Of a stretch of 64,000 nt of DNA, positions 1 to 8,696 are shown in pieces; position 1 is the stretch's first letter, and the number at the start of each line of letters is the position of its first letter. The translations under genes and the position numbers were made by a program. The stretch lies in IMG/VR virus record IMGVR_UViG_3300027917_000019, positions 62,001-126,000 of that record. One strand, given 5' to 3'. Under the pieces are notes generated by a model that worked only from the letters and a program-made list of their open reading frames with translations, was not told the DNA's origin and did no database searches. The stretch is from a virus.

Positions 1-1
1 C

Positions 2-1873
2 AGTTTGATACGTCATGGTAAGTACTTTATACGTGCTGAGCATGAAACCACGTCTGCTAGTGCAGATATAGGAGGCGGCGTTGACGGAACAGTCACTCTC
101 ATTGCAGATGAAGGAGCAATTGGAAACACATATTCAGTCGAAGTCGTTGTACCTGCCGGAACATCTCCTCTGTCGGTATCCCGTATCGGTAACGCTATTA
201 CAGTTGACCTCGCTGTGTCTTCTGGAGTTCCTGTCGCCGGATCAAACAGAGCCATCGATATCAGGAATGCAATTATTGCTGCCTATACGGATGTAACTCC
301 TGTTGTATCAGGAACGGGGCTAGACCCGTTGACTGCTGCAGAGGGTCCTACCTCATTCACAGGCGGGACAGACGCTATCGTCGCTGAGAGTGGTGACTTT
401 GATATTCGTATCGTAACTGTAGAGAGGCTAAAGAAGGACTACCTGTTTGGTATTCCTTTGAAGTCCACTAACGTTAAGTTGCCTAAGTTTGATCCTGCGT
501 CTATAACAGGGGTGACGGTAACAGAAGTCTCTGCAACGCACCCTATTGGGTTTGGAGAGCTTTCGTACAATTACTCTACAAACGATACGGCTAATGCTAC
601 TGCGACAATAGGCTCCGGCGCTGACGGTACTGTTACAGTGACCGCAGACGAAACTGGAACTACGGCTGGGTCTGCTGGAAACTCTCTCTTTGTAGAGGTG
701 GTGGTTCCTGCAGGAACAAGCGCGTTGAGTGCTGCTTTGGTTGGAAATGTATTGACCATTTCACTCGACGTAACTGGAGGCGTACCTAACGGAGCTGCTA
801 ACACAGCAACGCTAGTTGCTGCAGCCATCACCGCCCTTGACGAGTTCTCTGCAACAGCTTCTGGCACAGGAGCTACGTCCTTGTCTGTTGCTGAAGGCCC
901 CACGCAGCTTACTGGTGGGTTAACTGATACTATCCGCATGTTGAGTTGGAAGGGTGGTCCTCTTGTTTCTATACCAACTGCGGGCACATATATCCTTCGT
1001 TCTGGTTTGACGGGGCCTGCCAAGAAGCTCTCTTGCGATACTGCTGGGTCTAACGACTACATCTGTGTTAGAGTAAGGTCTACAGCCTTACTACCTTCCA
1101 ATAACGTTGCTGAAGAGCTTCTCATTGAAACACAAGAGCTAAACGACGATGCCCTTGGAAAGTACCTAGAACAAGCTATTTGTTGGTTGGAGCAGGACCT
1201 GCTAGCCGTTTATTTGGAACCTACCAACGTAGTAACAGACAGAGACCCAACTACCATTCAGTATTCAGCGGGCGTTAACTCACCGACCCCCATCTTTACA
1301 GATACGGATTACGATTTCATTGTTTCTCCGTTGACGTACTTCGTTCCTCGCTCGTCCGGTTCTTGGGTACAGATTTGGACCCCATACCGTCAGATACTTC
1401 GTGTAGACTCTTTGTTTGGGTCTATCGCCAACACCCGAGTGATTGATATTGATCTAGAGTGGATTGAGCACTCTATCCAAGGCGGGCTGATTCAGTTGGT
1501 TCCGTTTAACCAGGAAGTGGCTTTCAACTTCGTAGGTCTTATTTGGGTGAACGCGATTCGCGGTGCTGCCGAGCTTCCAAACTTCTGGCACTTCAACATG
1601 ATCGTTGGTATCCGAGACCTGTGTGGAGACATCATCGAGATCATAGCGAAGAAGGCTGCTATCGAGGCGCTGACGGCTGCAGCGTTGGCTTTCCGTCCTG
1701 GACTAGGGTCTCTTAGCCTAAGCAGAGACGGCATCTCTGAGAGCGTTTCTTACATGACCTCCCAACAGTATGGTATCTATACTGGTACTATTAATTCATA
1801 CAAGGAATGGATTACTGAAAACCAGAAACTCCTTAGAGCTAAGTATCGTGGTCTTGATTGGATGGTTGTCTAA
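2..1873 (+). CDS. virion structural protein, 5'-truncated by window edge
   Basis: The frame is open from the first bases of the window, so the true start lies upstream; TTG at 5 is only the first possible start inside. About 620 residues are visible. The N-terminal half carries two copies of a roughly 105-residue beta-rich module (about 53-385 and 590-930), each beginning with a G-DGTV-T--AD pattern and ending in a GPT-(F/L)TGG motif. The C-terminal half is different, with many aromatic residues and a helical stretch near codons 535-560. Position just before neck-type genes and the tail sheath makes a virion role (head-tail connector or head-associated protein) likely. I do not recognise the exact family. 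Confidence 0.6.
   Translation, partial: SLIRHGKYFIRAEHETTSASADIGGGVDGTVTLIADEGAIGNTYSVEVVVPAGTSPLSVSRIGNAITVDLAVSSGVPVAGSNRAIDIRNAIIAAYTDVTPVVSGTGLDPLTAAEGPTSFTGGTDAIVAESGDFDIRIVTVERLKKDYLFGIPLKSTNVKLPKFDPASITGVTVTEVSATHPIGFGELSYNYSTNDTANATATIGSGADGTVTVTADETGTTAGSAGNSLFVEVVVPAGTSALSAALVGNVLTISLDVTGGVPNGAANTATLVAAAITALDEFSATASGTGATSLSVAEGPTQLTGGLTDTIRMLSWKGGPLVSIPTAGTYILRSGLTGPAKKLSCDTAGSNDYICVRVRSTALLPSNNVAEELLIETQELNDDALGKYLEQAICWLEQDLLAVYLEPTNVVTDRDPTTIQYSAGVNSPTPIFTDTDYDFIVSPLTYFVPRSSGSWVQIWTPYRQILRVDSLFGSIANTRVIDIDLEWIEHSIQGGLIQLVPFNQEVAFNFVGLIWVNAIRGAAELPNFWHFNMIVGIRDLCGDIIEIIAKKAAIEALTAAALAFRPGLGSLSLSRDGISESVSYMTSQQYGIYTGTINSYKEWITENQKLLRAKYRGLDWMVV
53..930 (+). repeat. tandem duplicated beta-module inside the first gene
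   Basis: Two protein-level copies, about 53-385 and 590-930, share the order DGTV-T, AD(E), GN-(Y/L)-VEVVVPAGTS, a short (I/L)T--L-V--GVP strand, and a final AEGPT-TGG. They are separated by about 65 residues of unrelated sequence. Similarity is clear in protein but DNA has diverged, so the duplication is old. Confidence 0.65.
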
Positions 1874-2667
1874 TGTCTAAAGTATTTGACGTAGACTGGG
1901 ACTTTGCCCTACTTGAAGAGGTAATCCAAAGCCGTGGCGACGATGTCATTCACGAAACGGGAGTTTCGTGTCCGTGTCGTAGGGAGGATGCTTATGCGTC
2001 CACCATTATTCAAGACAATAAGCCCGCTACGCAACGCCGTCTGGATTGTGAACAGTGTGGCGGTGTTGGCTGGCTTTGGAGAGACGCTAAGATTGTAAAA
2101 GGATTGGTTACTAGTGTAGAGGCTGGTCGTAATCGTCAACTGCTGGAAATGGGGTACGCAGTACCAGGAGATGCTACGTTTTCTCCGTCTCTAAATGCGG
2201 GGCAACTACACGACTTCGATAAGATCACTTTCCTTTATGCGGCCCCTGTGGGGGATGGCCAAATCATTATGCGCAACAGTGCAAACCTAGAGGACAACGG
2301 TTTGCTCAAGCTAGGGTTGGAAGACAATGAAGACCGTCTGTGGTATGAGGCGGGCTGTGTGTTTTGGTGTGAAGATGAAAACGGTCGTGTATATCAACAG
2401 AACACAGATTTCACTGTCAGCGGAAAAACCCTAAGTTGGGTCGGGGCTAAGCCCAGTGATGGGGTCTTCTATACTGTGAAGTATAATGCATACCTTGAGT
2501 GGATTATCTACGCTACACCTATGACACGTTTTGATAGGAATCGTAAGCTGGGCCAGCGCGTACTTCTCAGGAAGGTTCATGTCGCCTATCAGAATGATTT
2601 CGATTTCGACACCGCTGCAAAGAGACAAGCCCAAGAGGTTTCCTTCACAACCAAGACGACTATCTGA
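1873..2667 (+). CDS. Cys-rich neck/head-completion-like protein
   Basis: 264 residues, starting at an ATG that overlaps the preceding stop as TAATG. The N-terminal quarter has a CPC motif followed about 30 residues later by C-x2-CGG-G, a likely structural zinc site (four cysteines at about residues 34-70). The rest is predicted beta-rich with several Trp and Tyr and a conserved-looking FTVSGKTLSW segment. Many contractile-tailed phages carry a similarly sized Cys-rich protein between head and sheath genes. The neck assignment rests on this position; no enzymatic motif is visible. Confidence 0.45.
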   Translation: MSKVFDVDWDFALLEEVIQSRGDDVIHETGVSCPCRREDAYASTIIQDNKPATQRRLDCEQCGGVGWLWRDAKIVKGLVTSVEAGRNRQLLEMGYAVPGDATFSPSLNAGQLHDFDKITFLYAAPVGDGQIIMRNSANLEDNGLLKLGLEDNEDRLWYEAGCVFWCEDENGRVYQQNTDFTVSGKTLSWVGAKPSDGVFYTVKYNAYLEWIIYATPMTRFDRNRKLGQRVLLRKVHVAYQNDFDFDTAAKRQAQEVSFTTKTTI

Positions 2668-3278
2668 TGTCATTTGTTAGTTACAATGCAGGTCCTCAAC
2701 CTTCTATTGAGGTAAGTGTTCCTGCCAAGCTTCTCAATATCGATAACTTCGATGCGAAGATGGAAGAGGCTATTTTTGAAGCAGCTATCGAGGCTAGGAA
2801 TTTCTGGGAAACTACAGCAGGGCAGCGCCTCAACTCTAGTAGAACTAGGTATCAAGAAGCCATTGGTATGGAGCAGGTAAGTGACACGGAAGTGCACTTG
2901 AAGCTTACTACTCCCTTTGCTGTGGCAATCGAAAATGGCTGGACGCAAGGAGACCAGAAGCCCGGCTTTTTGGCGTCCAGCAAGATTAAGGCGGGACCGG
3001 TTAGGAAGATTCCCCGAGCCATTGCCGCTAAGTTTCAGCATAATCGGCCTGCGTGTACAAAGTGGATGATCATCCCGTTGAACACACAACGAAAGTTTCC
3101 CATGGGACGTCCTGGAGCCTTCCGAACTTTTACAGACAAGCAGACGGGCATGTGGCCTACTAATGCCAAGACGCGCAAGGGTGTCTTCATCGCTAAGGAT
3201 GTCGCAGACGAGTTGGGAACCAACATTCTCCCTAAGCATATTGAGAAGGTTATCGATGAGTTGGTGAGTCAAAAATGA
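2667..3278 (+). CDS. tail-completion / neck protein (HK97 gp10-like)
   Basis: 203 residues, start ATG overlapping the previous stop as TGATG. An N-terminal helix rich in Glu and Ala is followed by a basic region containing FAVAIENGWTQG, a central (P/G)-rich stretch and a C-terminal helix ending in LVSQK. Small basic alpha/beta proteins placed between connector genes and the sheath are typically head-tail joining or tail-completion factors. An antisense frame spans almost the whole gene but is judged a shadow. The exact family cannot be proven without a profile search. Confidence 0.45.
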   Translation: MSFVSYNAGPQPSIEVSVPAKLLNIDNFDAKMEEAIFEAAIEARNFWETTAGQRLNSSRTRYQEAIGMEQVSDTEVHLKLTTPFAVAIENGWTQGDQKPGFLASSKIKAGPVRKIPRAIAAKFQHNRPACTKWMIIPLNTQRKFPMGRPGAFRTFTDKQTGMWPTNAKTRKGVFIAKDVADELGTNILPKHIEKVIDELVSQK

Positions 3279-4330
3279 GTGTCATCCCTGAAATCATTCT
3301 ACATCGTGTCATTGTGCAAGGTTTGCGAGAAATCCGTCAGGATCCTCGTAGACTTGATACGTTGTTTAAGAACTTGGATCAGCGCACGCTCCAAGCGATG
3401 AAGGATACTATCCTCAAACAGAGCATCAACTTCACGATTAACTACCCCAGAAGTGACCTAAAGACCCCAACAATCGCTCTGCTTCTCAAGAGTGAACAGG
3501 AAGCGCAGACCTTTTTGGGAGACCTCATGGGGGCAGGTACGAACTACGGGATGCCCGATCAAGACCTTACGATTGACACGTTAGGGTCTCACGGGGCGTC
3601 CGAGTCTGGTTTGAGTGGGCTCCCATTCAAGGTAGCAGGCGGTCTGCAGTTTTCTGCACTTGAGTATGATCCGGTTAATGATATTACAACGGCAATCTTC
3701 ATTGAAGAACAACAAGAAGATTTAGCTGCTATTCTGGAACAATTCCCTGTGATTCCTAGCTTCGATGCCTACGTATCTGGAGGAACAGGCGCCGGTCAAG
3801 TTCATCGTATTTTAGAAATCGACAGTAATTCTCTTGACATAGAGGGGCAGTTCGATCCACAATTGGATAGTTCCAGCATAGTGGACGTTCGATCTACGGA
3901 TACCACAAGTCTGGCGGTTGGTGAGCCCTCTCGTGTTTACCCCGCTGGTGCCGTCAACTTGCTCCGTAAGGGAGCAAATTATGACACACAGTACCAGCTA
4001 TCGGTAATCGCTGGTCACCAAGACGAGGTCTTATACCTCTATTCAGTTCTGAAGGCCATCCTTTTCTCCCAGAAGATGTTCATGGAGGACCAAGGATTAA
4101 TGGCTTTGAAGATATCGGGCTCTGATTATGCCCCTCGTACGGAGTATCTTCCTACGGAGGTTTTTCAGAGAACGATGATTCTTCGCTTCACCTATCCCTT
4201 CAGTTTCTTGGAAGAGATTGATCTTCCGACAAGTATGGAAGTTACTGTCAATCCTAGGGACCCTAATACTCTTGAAGAGTGTGGGTCTGTATTGATTGAC
4301 ATCGAGTTTGACGAGGTTACTACAATCTAA
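3275..4330 (+). CDS. neck or tail-terminator-like structural protein
   Basis: 351 residues, ATGA overlap with the upstream gene. It is acidic to neutral, with no signal peptide or membrane segment. The middle (about residues 150-230) is rich in Ser, Gly and Asp in short strands, and the ends are mixed alpha/beta. The gene lies immediately before a small basic gene and the sheath, which is where contractile phages encode the tail terminator or neck. I do not recognise a specific family, so the function is inferred from position only. Confidence 0.4.
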   Translation: MSVIPEIILHRVIVQGLREIRQDPRRLDTLFKNLDQRTLQAMKDTILKQSINFTINYPRSDLKTPTIALLLKSEQEAQTFLGDLMGAGTNYGMPDQDLTIDTLGSHGASESGLSGLPFKVAGGLQFSALEYDPVNDITTAIFIEEQQEDLAAILEQFPVIPSFDAYVSGGTGAGQVHRILEIDSNSLDIEGQFDPQLDSSSIVDVRSTDTTSLAVGEPSRVYPAGAVNLLRKGANYDTQYQLSVIAGHQDEVLYLYSVLKAILFSQKMFMEDQGLMALKISGSDYAPRTEYLPTEVFQRTMILRFTYPFSFLEEIDLPTSMEVTVNPRDPNTLEECGSVLIDIEFDEVTTI

Positions 4331-4338
4331 GGGACGAT

Positions 4339-4563
4339 ATGTCTAAACGCACAAAGAACTACAACACTACAGAAGAAGTTACAGAAGAAGTTAAAGTACC
4401 CGTCAAGGTAGTACGTCGTCGCCACCGCAAGGTGAGCTTTGAACAGTGGGCACGCGCTCGTGGAGTAAAACAACACCACAAGGGGGGGCTAAAGGCGCAT
4501 GTTTCAAATCCCAACATTCCCAGATCTTATGAAGACTGGGACCTAGTTTTCGCTGACTACTGA
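4339..4563 (+). CDS. small basic protein of unknown function
   Basis: 74 residues. The start ATG follows the previous stop by 8 nt. The N-terminal third alternates Thr and Glu, the centre is strongly basic (VVRRRHRKVSFEQWARARG) and the end is acidic and aromatic (DWDLVFADY). The context is the tail-structure operon directly before the sheath. It could be a small minor virion protein or assembly factor. No family recognised. Confidence 0.6.
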   Translation: MSKRTKNYNTTEEVTEEVKVPVKVVRRRHRKVSFEQWARARGVKQHHKGGLKAHVSNPNIPRSYEDWDLVFADY

Positions 4564-4580
4564 TGCCAGGAGTCCAATAA

Positions 4581-6947
4581 ATGAGTCGCTCAGTCACTTT
4601 TAACGGTATTACAAGGTTCCGTCCTGGTGGAATTACCAAGGTCAATGCGGACGCATTGAACCAAGTTGGTATTTCAGCAGCTAGCGTTGTTGGACTTATT
4701 GGTGAGTCTGACGGCGGGGCCCCTGGTTCTGTCAGTGGTCTCATCTCCCTTCGCGATCCTTCTGAAGCTGCCAGCTTGTTCCGTGCGGGGCCGCTAGTAG
4801 ACGCTATCCGTTTGGCTTTCCAATCTTCTGGAGATCCAGACATCCCGGGTGGTGCAGCAGAAGTTGTTATCTATAAGGCTAATGCTTCTACACAAAGCTC
4901 TATTCATGTTCCGGACCCTGCAGGTACCCTTCTTTCAGACACCGCAGCGGGTACTGGATCTACTACAGTTATCGACTTGGTTACCAGTAGTGCACTTGTA
5001 GTAGATTCTCTTGCCGGCCGTTGGGTAGACGTTACTCTCGCAGGTCTCCCCGGATCCCCCACTGTTCGTAGACGAATTGTTTCTAACACAGTTGACTCTC
5101 TTACAGTCACTCCGGCAATGCCTGCAACTGCTACAGCTGCCGACGTAGTAATTGTCCGTCCAACCCTCTTTGAGCTAACCTCTGTTGATTATGGTGCTCA
5201 CACAGAAGGGCTTGAAGTAGACGTTACACGCAACGACACTTCTGGAGCGTATCAGGTTACGGTTTCTTTTGAGGGAGAAGATCAAGTTTCTGAAAGCCTC
5301 GGTGGTCAGAACTTCCTCCAGCTTTACTATCGTGGTGGTCCAAACGACGTTGCTCAGACGACTATCACAACTCCAGGTACTATTACCGCTACGTTCTTTG
5401 ATGTAGCTGCAACACTCATTGCTGCGGCCCATGATGATATGAGTGTCATTGTCACCAACCCTGCTACTGGGAACTTTGAACAGCATAGGATTTCTACCAA
5501 CGGCGTAGGAGATGTGACCTTGGCTGCCCCGGGGTTCTCTGCAGACTTCCTAGCAGAAATTCAGGCAGCTACCGGGGCTACTGTCACAGTAGACATCATC
5601 TCAGTGACTGATGCAACGGCTCAGATTACCGGCGCAAGTGGTGTGGCTACTGCACTAGTCAGCACAATTACTGGAGTAGCTGGAGACAACCTTTCCCTTA
5701 CCATTTCTGCAACGGAGACCGTGCAGTCTCTAGTTGATCGAATCAACCAGAACAGTAACTATCTTGCTGTAGTTCCTAGTGGTATCAATGCTCAGACTTC
5801 GCTAGCTTCGGCGTTTGACTTCGGAGTTGCTGCAATCAACATCCAGAGAAGTATCGCTGTGAACGGCGGCCTCGGATTTAGACAAGACCTCGCACAAGTT
5901 GTTGCTTGGTTTAACGACTACTCAGAGAAGCTCGACGCTGTTAGGTATACAGTAGACACCACAGATGGTGCTTTCCTGCCCGCTACGGCTGCGCTCATCG
6001 ATGCTCTTTTCCTTGAGCCGTTCTCTCTTGTAGGTGGTGCGCGAGGAGCGTCTTCTAACTCTTCGTGGCAGAGCGGGTTTGACGCCATGCTCTTGCGTAG
6101 AGTGGATAATGTCGTTCCTCTAATCGATGAAGACCTTGTTAATGAGGGTCTTGGTTCTACTGCAACATGGGCTTCCGTAGCTGCACAGCTTGCAGACCAT
6201 GTATCCCTTGGACGCGGCGCCGCTGGCCTTGAGCGTGGTGGTTATGTTGGGTTCCAGGGCACTAAGTCTGAGATTATTGCTGCAGCCAACTCTATCAACG
6301 ACCAGGATGTTCAGCTAGTTGCACAGAACCCCACAGTCCTTGACGCCACTGGTACTCTTGTGGAGCAGGGACCCAGGCAGCTTGCTGTTATGGCTGCATC
6401 TATGAGGTCTGGAGTTCAGGAGATTGGTGAGCCTCTTACTTTCAAGTTCTTGAGAGTATCTGGTCTTACTCAGGATGCTTCATGGGATCCTCGTGATCTA
6501 ACAGACTCAGCAGACTTGATCATCGCTGGTGTTCTCTTTGCAGAAACAGTTCCTGGTCAGGGTACACGCTGGGTCAGAGACCTCACCACTTGGGTAAAGG
6601 ACGACAACCTCGCATACTCAGAGGGCTCTGTTCGTTCTGTAGTTCGCGCTGTAACGTATCAGCTTCGCACACTTCTTGAAGAGCGTTTCACTGGTAAGAA
6701 GGCAGTGCCTGCAACTATTAATGCTGTAAAGGATACAGCTACTACACTTTTGGAGTCTTTTAGACAAGACAACGTCATTGTAGATAGTAAGGATCCTACG
6801 ACGGGTGCGACTATTCGTGCTTATCACAATATGAAAGTGTATACTTCTGGAGATGTCCTCAAGCTGAATGTTGGCATCTTCCCTGTACCTGGAATCAACT
6901 TCCAGCTTTCCGAGATTTTCCTCCAGCTCCCGACTCAGTCGGCATAA
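4581..6947 (+). CDS. tail sheath protein
   Basis: 788 residues, start ATG preceded by AGGAG. The N-terminus (PGGITKVNADAL, then VVGLIGESDGG) and the C-terminal part (TTWVKDDNLAYSEGSVRSVVR, then FQLSEIFLQLP) are typical of contractile-tail sheath proteins. The sheath polymerises around the tube and contracts to drive it through the host envelope. At nearly 800 residues it is well above the usual 400-660 residue range. Inserted beta-rich modules occupy roughly residues 115-430, one resembling modules in the next gene and in baseplate proteins. Position just upstream of tube, chaperone and tape-measure genes supports the call. Confidence 0.92.
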   Translation: MSRSVTFNGITRFRPGGITKVNADALNQVGISAASVVGLIGESDGGAPGSVSGLISLRDPSEAASLFRAGPLVDAIRLAFQSSGDPDIPGGAAEVVIYKANASTQSSIHVPDPAGTLLSDTAAGTGSTTVIDLVTSSALVVDSLAGRWVDVTLAGLPGSPTVRRRIVSNTVDSLTVTPAMPATATAADVVIVRPTLFELTSVDYGAHTEGLEVDVTRNDTSGAYQVTVSFEGEDQVSESLGGQNFLQLYYRGGPNDVAQTTITTPGTITATFFDVAATLIAAAHDDMSVIVTNPATGNFEQHRISTNGVGDVTLAAPGFSADFLAEIQAATGATVTVDIISVTDATAQITGASGVATALVSTITGVAGDNLSLTISATETVQSLVDRINQNSNYLAVVPSGINAQTSLASAFDFGVAAINIQRSIAVNGGLGFRQDLAQVVAWFNDYSEKLDAVRYTVDTTDGAFLPATAALIDALFLEPFSLVGGARGASSNSSWQSGFDAMLLRRVDNVVPLIDEDLVNEGLGSTATWASVAAQLADHVSLGRGAAGLERGGYVGFQGTKSEIIAAANSINDQDVQLVAQNPTVLDATGTLVEQGPRQLAVMAASMRSGVQEIGEPLTFKFLRVSGLTQDASWDPRDLTDSADLIIAGVLFAETVPGQGTRWVRDLTTWVKDDNLAYSEGSVRSVVRAVTYQLRTLLEERFTGKKAVPATINAVKDTATTLLESFRQDNVIVDSKDPTTGATIRAYHNMKVYTSGDVLKLNVGIFPVPGINFQLSEIFLQLPTQSA

Positions 6948-6969
6948 GTGATTTTCTAAGGAGAAATTG

Positions 6970-8601
6970 ATGCCTGCCCTTCCTTCCGTTGTTACTACAT
7001 TCTTGACAAGACTCAAGAGTTCTCTAAGTCAGGGATCTGATCTTGGCTCGAACGTTCGTGGAGCCGCTCAGAATTACCTCCTTGCGCAGGACCTTGCTGC
7101 TGCTTTGGACCTTCTTCAGGATGCCATGGATCAGTCTACTCCCCTAACGGTAGTAGACGGAACCACCTCATCCCTACAGGATGGTGTACAGGCGACCGGG
7201 TCTCTCACCTTTACTGGTTTGGCAATCGATGGTCAAACAGTGACCATCGGCACCAAGGTATATACTTGGCAGAATACTCTCACAGACGTGGATGGTAATG
7301 TTCTGGTTGGTGGAACCGCTGCTGCTTGTGTTACCAACCTTGTAAATGCCATTAACTTGGGTGCAGGTGCCGGTACAACATACGCTGCATCTATGACGGC
7401 TCACCCGTCTGTTACAGCAATCGACGACACTGGTGATGTAGTAACCGTTACAGCTATCACTTCAGGTGTTGCTGGTAATGCTATTGCGACCACTGAAAAT
7501 GGTACGAACATGTCTTGGGGCGCAGCAACCTTGACAGGCGGTGTTGACGCCTTCGGTCCTGAGGAGCTTGCTGGGCACGTAGTGGTCTTTGGAGCCGCTA
7601 CTACCACAGTTGCTCTTCGTGGAGTTGAAGCACGCATTAAGACCAGCACCCCTGCAGGACTCACCTTTGAGAGTGCACTTCCGGCTACGCCTGTAGCTGG
7701 TGATACTTACACCATTCGTGGTGGTTGGTTCGACTCTCATCTGGCCGAGTTGCGTCAGGGTCAGGGAGTTGCAGACGCACCGCGTGGCAGTGTCTACGGC
7801 ACTTATAGAGTTGCTGTAGATGCCCTCGTTACGGCTCTCCGCAGGCGCGGTACTCACGCCAGCCAGACTCTCACGTTCTCAGGACTCGCTGTTGACACAC
7901 AGACTGTGGTAATCGGGTCTAAGACCTACACTTGGCAGGATACTCTTACCGACTCGGATGGTAACGTCCTAATTGGCGGAACTGCAGAAGCGTGCATTGA
8001 TAACCTTGTAGCAGCTATTACCCTCGGCGCGGGTGCTGGTACAGTGTATGCCGCATCTATGACGTTGCATCCAACAGCAACGGCAGAAAAGACTTCTGCA
8101 ACTACGATGCTTGCCCGTGCAAAGTTGGTAGGACCGAACGGTGATGACATCGCTACTACCGAAACGGGTACTAACACAGCTTGGGGCGCAGCAACCATGG
8201 CTGGCGGCGCAGCCGGCGGTTCTGGTGTAGTTGCTGAGCGTACGATTAGTCGTCCTGGATTGCAGACTGCTGCTGGGTCTACCACTACTGTTGTGGTTTT
8301 GGACCAGCAGGGTGGCGGCGATTTCCGCATCGATCAGTTCCGAGGAATGAAGATTGTTGTGGGCGCAGAAGCTCCGCGCATCATCTCTTCCAGTAACGAG
8401 ACCTCTGTTACTGTAGCTCCTCCCCTTTCTGGAGCACCTGCAGCTTCTACAGCAGTTACTATTACTGTTCCTGTAGACGATGTTGGCAGTTCCTCTCACC
8501 TTCGTGTTCACCCTGGCGCACAACCGGGCGAAAACGCAGTACTCTCAGATTTGCTTGATCAGCTGGAAACCATTGTGGAATCCTACGTTCTTCCGGTCTG
8601 A
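6970..8601 (+). CDS. modular tail-associated structural protein
   Basis: 543 residues. ATG at 6970 is preferred over TTG at 6967 because AAGGAGA lies just upstream at good spacing. A short helical N-terminus is followed by beta-rich modules: two copies of an approximately 115-residue repeat (nt about 7195-7545 and 7861-8215) and smaller capping modules with VAGDTYTIR-type ends. It sits between the sheath and tube genes. Plausible roles are a tail-decorating protein or one that joins sheath to tube or neck. The family is not recognised. Composition (high Ala, Thr, Gly, Val) matches the other virion proteins here. Confidence 0.55.
   Translation: MPALPSVVTTFLTRLKSSLSQGSDLGSNVRGAAQNYLLAQDLAAALDLLQDAMDQSTPLTVVDGTTSSLQDGVQATGSLTFTGLAIDGQTVTIGTKVYTWQNTLTDVDGNVLVGGTAAACVTNLVNAINLGAGAGTTYAASMTAHPSVTAIDDTGDVVTVTAITSGVAGNAIATTENGTNMSWGAATLTGGVDAFGPEELAGHVVVFGAATTTVALRGVEARIKTSTPAGLTFESALPATPVAGDTYTIRGGWFDSHLAELRQGQGVADAPRGSVYGTYRVAVDALVTALRRRGTHASQTLTFSGLAVDTQTVVIGSKTYTWQDTLTDSDGNVLIGGTAEACIDNLVAAITLGAGAGTVYAASMTLHPTATAEKTSATTMLARAKLVGPNGDDIATTETGTNTAWGAATMAGGAAGGSGVVAERTISRPGLQTAAGSTTTVVVLDQQGGGDFRIDQFRGMKIVVGAEAPRIISSSNETSVTVAPPLSGAPAASTAVTITVPVDDVGSSSHLRVHPGAQPGENAVLSDLLDQLETIVESYVLPV
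7195..8215 (+). repeat. internal duplication of ~115-residue beta module
   Basis: Copy 1 (about 7195-7545) and copy 2 (about 7861-8215) share the pattern TVTIG-K-YTWQ-TLTD-DGNVL-GGTA-AC--NLV-AI-LGAGAGT-YAASMT and end in (S/A)WGAAT-(T/A)GG. The nucleotide sequences also remain visibly similar over the YTWQ-to-AGT block, so this is a younger duplication than the one in the first gene. Confidence 0.75.
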
Positions 8602-8609
8602 GTGATTAT

Positions 8610-8661
8610 GGACAGGGGAGGGGCGTAGTGTCGTCCCCTCCACTAGCCCCTTTCCCTGTCC
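8610..8661 (+). terminator. long stem-loop between structural gene and tube gene
   Basis: An outer stem pairs GGACAGGG-AGGGGC (8610-8624) with GCCCCTTTCCCTGTCC (8646-8661). An inner stem pairs TAGTG (8626-8630) with CACTA (8641-8645), leaving a 10-nt loop. It is not followed by a T-run, so it is not a classic intrinsic terminator. It could terminate weakly, protect or punctuate the mRNA, or set the level of the abundant tube transcript. Confidence 0.6.
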
Positions 8662-8673
8662 CCCTAATTACGC

Positions 8674-8679
8674 TATAAT
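8674..8679 (+). promoter_or_regulatory. -10-like box upstream of tube gene
   Basis: A perfect TATAAT lies 17 nt before the tube ATG and directly after the long hairpin. A 17-bp spacer places TTTCCC (weak) in the -35 position, inside the hairpin arm. The combination suggests a separate tube transcript, but the -35 is poor. Confidence 0.4.
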
Positions 8680-8696
8680 CCTCTCAGGAGTATTTG

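Noticed and set aside
571-1023. 150-codon antisense frame in the first virion gene
   Set aside because: Composition rich in Pro/Val/Ala reflects the reverse of repeat-rich coding sequence; no independent evidence.
2670-3272. 200-codon antisense frame covering the tail-completion gene
   Set aside because: All neighbouring genes run on the + strand with coupled starts; the antisense product has no recognisable motif.
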